Source of the DNA: Pseudomonadota bacterium
GTDB taxonomy: Bacteria; Pseudomonadota; Gammaproteobacteria; Xanthomonadales; Xanthomonadaceae
Assembly: GCA_029560515.1 (NCBI GenBank)
Contig: JAKQKT010000220.1
Coordinates: forward strand, 1 to 40,545
Direction: 5' to 3'
DNA: 40,545 nucleotides
In this document: positions 20,483 to 28,800 of the stretch, one piece after another
Layout of the letters: the number at the start of each line of letters is the position of its first letter
Position numbering within the stretch: the stretch's first letter is position 1
The notes under the pieces: generated by a model
The model's input: the letters and a program-made list of their open reading frames with translations, nothing else
Told to the model about the DNA's origin: nothing
The model's database searches: none
Translations under genes and position numbers: made by a program

Positions 20483-22408
20483 TCAAACGCCCGGCAAACT
20501 GATTCCCATGCCATCGAGCGCATCTCGGGCAGCCTGTGGAATACCGCCGCTGATAGGTTTCGAGGTGGTGAGCGGCGATTCGATCGGCTGCGAATAATGT
20601 GCGATGCTTTGATCCTGCACGCCGCCGACGGCGAGCCACTGTTCGCAGGCTTGCAGCAAATCCCAATCGGTCGGATTGGTAATCGGCTGATCGCTGCCCA
20701 GTGCGCGCAATTGCGGATTGGTGATCGCGTCGATCGAAATCACGTCGGTTCCGTAGCCACTCGACATGCGACGACCGTTTTTCGCGAGCCAGCGGATGAT
20801 GACGGCACCCGAACGTGCCTGCGTACGATAGCGCTGCGAATTTTTCGGACCACCGAGATAATTGGCATTGACCTGATCGATCACTTGCCACATGTCGCGT
20901 GCGCCAAAGGCGGTGCGGACTTCCTGGTCCTGCAGCAGGTCGCGGAACTCGACAATCGTTTGCTGCAATTCGGTCGCCGCGAAATAGGCGATGCCATAAC
21001 CATGCAGGGAAAGATTGGCGGCCAGGTCGCGGGCGGCCTTGCGCACCTGCTCTTGCGAGATGGCCATCGGCACCGCGTTGCGCAACATTTTTTCGACCGT
21101 CAGCTGGCGGGCAAAATTCGACACTGCCGAAACGAATCGCAGCCAGAGTTCGTTGAACTCGCGGTTCGGCATCGGACCGTTCGGATCACCGCCCGGCGCA
21201 CCGAATGCACGCATGTACAAATCGCGGCGTTCGCCTTCGGTAATGCGCTCGGACGAATTCTTGAAGTAGCGGAACAGGTAATCACCGGCCTTGCCGCGAC
21301 CGAGTGGCAACATGCCCTGACGGAATAATTCGACGATGCGGTCCACGACCTGGAACAAGCGCATTTCTTCGAGCATGTAGGAGAAATAAATCGCCTGGAT
21401 TGCATGCAGATTGGCTTCGACGATATCGACATCTACCGGTTCTTCGAGATCGGGCAGGCTGATTTCGAGCGACGAAGGAGCCGCGCCATTGACCACGCCG
21501 GTCTGCGTATCGAATGCATTGTCGATATTGCTGCTGATCCAGGGATCGTTCGGACTGACGCGATCGTTGACCAGGCGCCTGACTACTGCGGCGATGGTTT
21601 TGGCACTGATGGCGTACACCATTTCTTCCGGATGACGGACCATCTTGCGCTTGGCGGTTTCCACCGCGGGCTGCCCTGCTTCACTGAGCGTGGCGACCTT
21701 GATTTCGTTTTGCGTCACTTCGCCATCGAGTACCTTGCGGGCAATCTGGCTTTTGATCGGCACGCGGAAACGATCGCTCAATTGCGAGAATACGGCTTCG
21801 AATAATTTCTTGCTTTGGCGATATTCGCCCTGTGCCTCGACCACTTTGCGGACAAAATTTCCCGTGTTGTAGGAGGCCGCCATATTGTCCAGTTGCAGCA
21901 AGCCGCAAATGGCGGCGAGCTCCTGCTCGTTTTCGCTGGCAGGGTCGCCGGGAATAAATTGCTGCGATCCGAAAAAGCCGTGGATATGCTGGTAGGGCGT
22001 ATTCGACTTGATGTCTTCCGGCGTGATTTGATTGTAGGCCGCCAGTACTTCGCGGAAGAACGGATCAATCGCCTTTTCATTGAGCAGGCTTTGCTTGGTC
22101 GCGAACAACTCGCGGTATTGCTCGTCGCTCAAACCGCCGGATTTGTCCCTGGTTTGCTCGATGATCATCAGGCGACGCAGTTTCTCGCGATGTTGTTGTC
22201 GCGCCTGCAATTCGCGCTCGCTTAAATCGACAAAAAGAATGTCGGGCTTCATGGTGTTCATAGTTGTGACTCCTGTTGACGATGGGCCCGGGGAAGATGT
22301 GGCTCCGCCTCCGGGCGCAGGCGAGGTCGAACTGCCGACAATGGCGGCTTTGGGTTTCGGTTTGTTGCTGGAACCTTTTTTCTTGCTGCTCGATTTTTTA
22401 GTGCTCAT
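20483..22408 (-). CDS. Operon gene 6: uncharacterised family B paralogue (B1) with Lys/Ser-rich N-terminus
   Basis: 641 aa; N-terminal MSTKKSSSKKKGSSNKPKPK...; C-terminal half aligns by eye with the 313-aa protein. Confidence 0.9.
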   Translation of the reverse strand: MSTKKSSSKKKGSSNKPKPKAAIVGSSTSPAPGGGATSSPGPSSTGVTTMNTMKPDILFVDLSERELQARQQHREKLRRLMIIEQTRDKSGGLSDEQYRELFATKQSLLNEKAIDPFFREVLAAYNQITPEDIKSNTPYQHIHGFFGSQQFIPGDPASENEQELAAICGLLQLDNMAASYNTGNFVRKVVEAQGEYRQSKKLFEAVFSQLSDRFRVPIKSQIARKVLDGEVTQNEIKVATLSEAGQPAVETAKRKMVRHPEEMVYAISAKTIAAVVRRLVNDRVSPNDPWISSNIDNAFDTQTGVVNGAAPSSLEISLPDLEEPVDVDIVEANLHAIQAIYFSYMLEEMRLFQVVDRIVELFRQGMLPLGRGKAGDYLFRYFKNSSERITEGERRDLYMRAFGAPGGDPNGPMPNREFNELWLRFVSAVSNFARQLTVEKMLRNAVPMAISQEQVRKAARDLAANLSLHGYGIAYFAATELQQTIVEFRDLLQDQEVRTAFGARDMWQVIDQVNANYLGGPKNSQRYRTQARSGAVIIRWLAKNGRRMSSGYGTDVISIDAITNPQLRALGSDQPITNPTDWDLLQACEQWLAVGGVQDQSIAHYSQPIESPLTTSKPISGGIPQAARDALDGMGISLPGV

Positions 22409-22439
22409 AAAAACTCCAATCGCTTGATGTTGTGCATGC

Positions 22440-23837
22440 CTATGCCGCCGCCTCGATACTTTCGTCGATCGTGTTATCCAGACGCTGCAGCGCGGCTAGC
22501 GCATCTGCAATACCGGCGCCGCATCCTTTGGTATCGCCGCCACCGAAACTCCGTGCCGTTTCCATCAGAATGTTTCTTACGTCTTCCGATGAAATCGGTT
22601 GTGCCCTGCGATCCGCACGCGCTACCAGAAGACCGGCAATCGCGCTGATAAACGGCGATGCGAAACTGGTACCGGTGGCGTATTGATAAGCATCGAGACC
22701 GGCAGTCCAAATCTTGTTGCCCGGTGCACAAATCGCGACATGATCGCCGCGCGTGCTGAATTTGCTTGGCGTACCGTCGGCATCCACGGAACCGACCGCG
22801 ATAACGCCTTCATGGGCGGCCGGGTAATAACGTTCGTTGCGTCCGGAATTACCGCTTGCAGCGACCAGGATGCAGCCACGCGCCAATGCATATTGGACAA
22901 CTTCGCTATGCGGCTTGGGATCATCCGGACCCAATGCGGAATCCGGCGTGCCGAAGCTCATGTTGATGACGCGAACACCCAGGTCAATCAGGCGTTTCAT
23001 TCCTAGATCAATATTGGCCAACGCACCGATGCCGACCACTTTCCTGCCTTCGAATTTTGCGGCACCCAGCACACGGGCCGGCGTCAAACCGCAGGCACCG
23101 GCGGCACCCGGTGGCATGCCTGATCCGAGCGCGGAAATAATGCCGGCACATGCGGTGCCATGACCGACTTCATCGTTCGGATCTTCGTCGCGCTGGATAT
23201 TGTCGCCAAGTAATTCGTAGCCCGGTCCGAGCAATTGCTGACTGAGATCGACCGAATCGAAACCCCGGCGCAGCCTGGCATCGAGTTCGCCGTGTTCAAG
23301 ACGAACACCGGTATCGGCCAGGCCAATGACGACCGAAGGATGTCCCGATTCATAGCCGAGTGCTTCCGGCAAGCGCAGCTGGTTTCTGGGTTGCCAGGCC
23401 AATGCCGTTGCGTCGTCGGTATTGCCTGCCGTTTGTATTTGCTCGGCCGGCATCGTCGTCAAATAATCCGGCGATACCTTGTCGACGATATTTAACTGAC
23501 GCAAGGCATCTATCAGCGAAAACATATTGACGTCATCGGCCACTTCCACCCGCAATACGCGGGCGACGCCGGTAATTTGTTCGATGCCGTCATAACGGCG
23601 CAGTTGCGCGGCGGGGCTATGTCTTGCGACGGCGAGGCGGGCGCTGTGAAGACGTGCCGATCGCGCAGCGCCGCCATGATGTCGCAACAGGCGATCTATC
23701 ACGCCACCGTCGATACGATCGGTCATGGTAGCGATGCCACGCAGGCATTCACGAATAGTCGGCACGTGTTCGGGCATTTCACCCAGGCGTAATGTCAGCA
23801 ACAAGCGGCGTTTTGCATGCGGACGATTCGCGTTCAT
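22440..23837 (-). CDS. Operon gene 5: subtilisin-like S8 serine peptidase
   Basis: 465 aa; VVIGLADTGVRLEHGELD (Asp), VGHGTACAGIISA (His), YATGTSFASPFISAIAGLL (Ser), VAASGNSG oxyanion region. No N-terminal signal peptide visible. Confidence 0.95.
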   Translation of the reverse strand: MNANRPHAKRRLLLTLRLGEMPEHVPTIRECLRGIATMTDRIDGGVIDRLLRHHGGAARSARLHSARLAVARHSPAAQLRRYDGIEQITGVARVLRVEVADDVNMFSLIDALRQLNIVDKVSPDYLTTMPAEQIQTAGNTDDATALAWQPRNQLRLPEALGYESGHPSVVIGLADTGVRLEHGELDARLRRGFDSVDLSQQLLGPGYELLGDNIQRDEDPNDEVGHGTACAGIISALGSGMPPGAAGACGLTPARVLGAAKFEGRKVVGIGALANIDLGMKRLIDLGVRVINMSFGTPDSALGPDDPKPHSEVVQYALARGCILVAASGNSGRNERYYPAAHEGVIAVGSVDADGTPSKFSTRGDHVAICAPGNKIWTAGLDAYQYATGTSFASPFISAIAGLLVARADRRAQPISSEDVRNILMETARSFGGGDTKGCGAGIADALAALQRLDNTIDESIEAAA

Positions 23838-24625
23838 GCCGTTGCTCCCGTGGCGATGGCACCGTCGGACAAATGCATGGACATCGGCTTGCCATCGCCA
23901 AGATCTATCTCGGCCAGCATGCCCATTTGTGTTGCGTGCGGTGCCAGCACGAATTCTTCATCGCCGACCGACAGCAAAGGGACATCGAACCCGGCGGCAC
24001 GAACACGCGGCAAGCGCCCAGGATTTACCATCGGTGCGCGCACATGCACGCGATTGCCGTCGTTGGAAGCCGAGCCGTTATTGGCGGCGATATTGGTTTC
24101 CACGCGAGTGACTCTCGGGGCGGAGGCTCTCAGCAACGCCTGCTGCAGGCGATTGACCGGCATGCGCGACAGTCTTGCGATCACATCGGCACCGGCATTC
24201 TTGCGCAAGTCCTGCAATTGGTTGACGGTGCGAACACCGATGCGTTCGAGCTGGCGTTGCTCGCCTTCCGAAATCGAATCGCCCAGTGCATCTTTCAAAC
24301 TCGGGCTACTGTCACGGGCTACAAAATCCGCCGCGTTTTCTTCGATCATCGGTTTGGTAATCGTGGTGAAGCCGAGCTTCAAGGTACTGGCATCTGTATC
24401 GCCGGGCGCTGCCGGACGCACGTAAATATCATCGTCCATCACGCTGATGAAGGCGCGCAAATCCAGACTGATATCTTTTATCGCAAAGGTCAGCGGTAGT
24501 TTCCCGACCCGCGCCTTGATCGTCATCGCGGCTTGCGCCTTGTCGAGTTGCTCGGTCAGCGCCTGCAACAAAACGTCGAATGGCAGTCCGTTGTCCTGGA
24601 TCAGTGGCGGCATGCGGCTGCTCAT
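23834..24625 (-). CDS. Operon gene 4: protein with trypco2-like N-terminus and HhH-like segment
   Basis: 263 aa; VLLQALTEQLDKAQAAM...LPLTFAIKDISLDLRAFISV; GEQRQLERIGVRTVNQLQDLRKNAGADVIARLSRMPVNRLQQAL. 4-nt overlaps with both neighbours. Confidence 0.85.
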   Translation of the reverse strand: MSSRMPPLIQDNGLPFDVLLQALTEQLDKAQAAMTIKARVGKLPLTFAIKDISLDLRAFISVMDDDIYVRPAAPGDTDASTLKLGFTTITKPMIEENAADFVARDSSPSLKDALGDSISEGEQRQLERIGVRTVNQLQDLRKNAGADVIARLSRMPVNRLQQALLRASAPRVTRVETNIAANNGSASNDGNRVHVRAPMVNPGRLPRVRAAGFDVPLLSVGDEEFVLAPHATQMGMLAEIDLGDGKPMSMHLSDGAIATGATA

Positions 24626-24900
24626 GGAATGGCGACCTCGCCTTCGTTGTCGTGACAGGGCAACAATTCGAAATTGGCCGTCAAACGCGACTTGCCGACA
24701 TCGAGGCCAGAGCTGTAACGGCTTCTCGCTACATCGGCAAGCATCACGACGCCACCATTGCCGAACAGCAATTGCACATCCACCGGCACATCGATGCTCA
24801 GGCCGTTCACGCGCATGTCCAGATGCGCCATGGATGGAATTTCCATGTTCGAAATACTTTCCTGCAAATCCAGCAACAAGGTGGACAGTTCACGCAACAT
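24622..24900 (-). CDS. Operon gene 3: small protein, trypco2-like
   Basis: 92 aa; LRELSTLLLDLQESISNMEIPSMAHLDMRVNGLSIDVPVDVQLLF; overlapping start/stop with both neighbours. Confidence 0.8.
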   Translation of the reverse strand: MLRELSTLLLDLQESISNMEIPSMAHLDMRVNGLSIDVPVDVQLLFGNGGVVMLADVARSRYSSGLDVGKSRLTANFELLPCHDNEGEVAIP

Positions 24901-25862
24901 CAGTTGTCTCCCCTGCCGTCATTGGCGGCGGGAGTGGTCGCGTTATTGCCGCGCGAAGTTTCCTGCATGGCACGACCGGATACCGAATTGCGATTGATCA
25001 GCGACATCTTGACCGGATCGACCAGACGATCGAGTGGTAATGTTTCACTGACAAAATTCAATTTCACTTCGCCGAACAGATCGGCTTTTACGCTGGCATC
25101 GCTTTGCGCGTTCACGGCAAGCGTGGACACCATCGTCGATGCACCGCCCTGGCTCAAACTGCCGCGCTCGCCCCAGTTGCCGACACTCGCCGGATCGCTA
25201 TTGGTGGCATAACCCACTTTTGCGGAATCCTGTGCGGCGGCGCGGAACATCACTTTCGCGGTGATCGAACCGTCGCGGACGGCAACGCGATTCATGCCGA
25301 GCGTTACCATCGTCGCCAGCATTTGCTGGCGTTGCTCGCCTATTTTCCGGCGCACCTGCGGCAAGACCGTTTGCTCCAGCAAATCGCTGGTGAGCTCTTC
25401 GTTATCCAGATCGAAATCCGACAACCACACCGGTAACTTGCCCTCTTCGCGCGGCTCCAGCCGGGGTTCGGCATGTTCGGTATCTGGCAATAGCAGACGC
25501 ACATCGCCGGGATAGCGTTGCGCCAGCCAGTCACGCGCCTGATTATTGGTCACGTTTTCTTCGGTGAATTGATCCAGCGATTTTGCGACGGCCGATACCA
25601 GACTGGAAAAACTTTCCATCTGCTTGATCGATGCATCGACGATGGCGTCGAAGGTGCCGTGTACCAGACCCGCGACAAAGCCGGGAAAATCGACTTCATC
25701 CACCATCGCGCCCATGCGGCGCGATATTGCTTCGGTGGCAGGTGGTTTCGCCGTGGTAGCGGGTGTGGCATTGGCATTGTCCGCATCGGCCAGGGTGCGC
25801 GCACGCGCGACACTTTGTGCCGGGAAAATACTGCCGCTATCTTGGCGTGGACGATCTGACAT
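24900..25862 (-). CDS. Operon gene 2b: uncharacterised family A paralogue (A1), shortest
   Basis: 320 aa; EVDFPGFVAGLVHGTFDAIVDASIKQMESFSSLV, QRQQMLATMVTLGMNRVAVRDGSITAKVMF, GEVKLNFVSETLPLDRLVDP. Confidence 0.9.
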   Translation of the reverse strand: MSDRPRQDSGSIFPAQSVARARTLADADNANATPATTAKPPATEAISRRMGAMVDEVDFPGFVAGLVHGTFDAIVDASIKQMESFSSLVSAVAKSLDQFTEENVTNNQARDWLAQRYPGDVRLLLPDTEHAEPRLEPREEGKLPVWLSDFDLDNEELTSDLLEQTVLPQVRRKIGEQRQQMLATMVTLGMNRVAVRDGSITAKVMFRAAAQDSAKVGYATNSDPASVGNWGERGSLSQGGASTMVSTLAVNAQSDASVKADLFGEVKLNFVSETLPLDRLVDPVKMSLINRNSVSGRAMQETSRGNNATTPAANDGRGDN

Positions 25863-25878
25863 GGGCGGTCCTTGCTGA

Positions 25879-28800
25879 CTACTTCCAGGAACTGTTCATG
25901 GCATGACGGCCATGGCCATACAGCGTCAGTTCGGTAGAGGCACAATGTTCGCCATCACTTGCACGGTAGAGATAATCGATGCGCACATTGATGGCGGCAA
26001 CGGTGGTCGAGGCATTGCTGCCGTCGAGAATCATCGCGCTGATATCGACATCGTAGGGTAGGCTTGCCGCATCGCCACCGATCGGTTCGATGCGAATATC
26101 GCCCACCCGGCTGCCATCGCTGGCGAAGCGGAGCATCAACGGCAATGGCACCGGATCCTGATTCAATCGTGGCCATGCATCGAGCACAATTTGCTGCGGA
26201 ACAAGAGGCGCGACGATCGCCGGGCTAGTATCGGTGCTTTTAAAGCCCTCCAGCTGCTCGAGCATATACGTCACTCGACCAGATTGGCCGCGCACGCGAT
26301 ACATCGTGGTACCGGGTACGCGAGAAGGTTCGATGGGCTCATGTCGGGCTGCGCTGTCGTTGCCGATGTTCAAGGGAGATACCGGACGTGGCGGCGTTGC
26401 GCGCTGCGAGACTCTTTGCGACATTGCCGATGACAAACCCTGGCTTGTCGCGCCACTCGCGGGCAAATGCAATACACGCCAGCGACCGTAATCCGATTCC
26501 GCCATCGTGCCGAAGTCCTTGGCAAAACGGTTGAACGACAACCAGTCGGCATAACCATTGTTGCGGGGATTGAAAACAACAGGATCGTTATCGAAGCTGA
26601 CCCGGGTATCCCAAGGATTAAGCACACGCACCTGCACGGAATCGGGCTGATCGAGATCGCCACGAATGCCGGCGAGTACCACGGCATGCGGCATGCCGAC
26701 GATCACGACCCACAATGGCCCATAGGCATTCAACCATTCGGCCCATTGCCTTGGCTGGAAGTACAAACTGGAATTCGAGGGCACTTCGATGGTCTGGAAA
26801 CCATAGCGATCACGCACCGCCGCCAGCATGTCCCAGCCATAGGAAGTCATTAGTGAACGACCCACTTCGTTTGCCAGTGTTTCCGGTTCGTAGGAAGCAT
26901 TGCGACGGAACGACAACAACATCGCCATGGCTGCTGCCCAGCAGGAATTCTTGTCGGTTTGCGGAATCAACGGGACATCATGATCGGAATCCATGCTCGC
27001 CAAACTGCCGGAGTACGCTGCTGCACGTGCAGGAACAACGGCGAGATTCGATTGCTGCCGCTGTTGAATCTGTTTCAGCGATTGCGCCATCGCGAACGGT
27101 GCCGATGTCGTCGTTGCTCGTCCCGCAGCGCTTTCCGCATGCAGGATTTGCATCTGGTAGTAACCGGTACTGTTGGTGAATCTGCCTTCGTACAATTGCA
27201 GGAATTGAGTAAACGGCATTTTGATCCGGCCCGCGCTACCTGGCCATGGATCGTACAAATAAACAGTGGTTCCGGAACCATCGGCATTGCCATCGCTTTC
27301 CAGACCGATTACGACGCGGATATGGCCACCGCCGGAAGCGGACCACATGCCGGCAACCCACAAGGGACCATAGGTTTCCAGCATGTCGCGCCAGGCCTCG
27401 ATGGTGTAGGAAGCCGGTGGTTCCGGCACCAGATTCCAGGTACTCGCCAGCGCCGGACGTTGATTCGCCTGCAAGCCTGCGATGTAGGCATTGAATGCCG
27501 GCACTTCGGCTGCAATGCTTTGATCGCTGATGGAAATGCGATCACGCCATCCCACAATCATCGCAGCCGCCGCGGCCCAGCATGAGCCGGTGGAGGATTG
27601 CGGCAAATACGGCACATCATCCCAGTACACGGAAAAACCCGGGCCACCGAGAGCGTTGCTCATCGGCAACGAAAACGGAATTCCGAACGGTGTGTCTTCG
27701 GCTTTCAGGTGACCGACATAGGACACAATATTTCTGGATAAATCGACGATGTCACTCGGCGTGCTGGTGCCCGCCGAACTGGCAACCAAAGGTGCGCCCG
27801 CTTGTTCGAATGCGGCAAACACCAATTCGGAACAATAGAAGGAACGTGCTTCATCGCGATGGAAACCCATGCGATTCGCAATTGCATCGCCAACCCGGCT
27901 GAGTATCGGATGCAGAATGCGATTCGCAACGCCGGCGACACCGGCGTAATTGTAGGGACGACCTACTTGCGCCCTCGCAAAACTGGCAGCCGTTTGTGCC
28001 TGGCTCGCCGTAATGGCGGAATGGCGATACGCCACCGCCAGAATGGCATCGTCGATTGCCGTTGCCAGCGGCACTTCACGCACACCGGAGCCCACCGCCT
28101 CGACAATATTTCCGTTACCCACGTAAATCATAGCGTGACTGATCGATGACACCGTGCCGCCTCGAATGAGATAGGACACCGGATGCCGCGCGGTCGACAC
28201 AATGATGTCGCCTACTTGTAGTGCACTCACATCAATCGATTGGCCGCCGACGCCGGGATCCAGCGGAATTTCCTGTGCCTGCGACATGCCATTCACGTGG
28301 ACCGGAATCATTCGCCATTGCGTTGCTGGCCCGATATCAACATAGCTGGTATCGGCTTGCTGATCCCAATCGCCGGTACCGAACAGGGCCGTCGGATCCG
28401 AACCTGCACTTATCGGATCATAGGAATACAGTCGTGTTTGATTTGCATAGATTTCATAAGCCGGGAAGCCGTCGTGGCTGCCCACGACCCTGGCTTCCAT
28501 CCGATCGCCATTTCTGCGCACATGCACATACAGATTGGCATTGATATTGAAAGTCAGCGTTAACAGCGGCAGGCCGCCATCGACATGGAAGCCGGCATAA
28601 TAGGAACGTTCTGCAACACTGATGATGCCGTTGAAACTGTCGCCCCCCATACCAGCCGACAAATTGCTATCGCTGCGACTCAAGGTGGCTTGATCTATGT
28701 GCTGTGCGCCTTCGCGAATATTGCGATACCAGCCCGGCTTGCCGCTCACGGCCACGGTATCTTCAATGCGGTATTCCTTGCTCTCGCCCCAGTGTTGATC

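Noticed and set aside
20597-21328. 243-aa plus-strand ORF antisense to the 641-aa protein
   Set aside because: Shadow ORF; the minus-strand frame is supported by paralogy with the 313-aa protein.
23792-24499. 235-aa plus-strand ORF antisense to the S8 and trypco-like genes
   Set aside because: No motif; the minus-strand genes are supported by overlapping start/stop coupling and homology.
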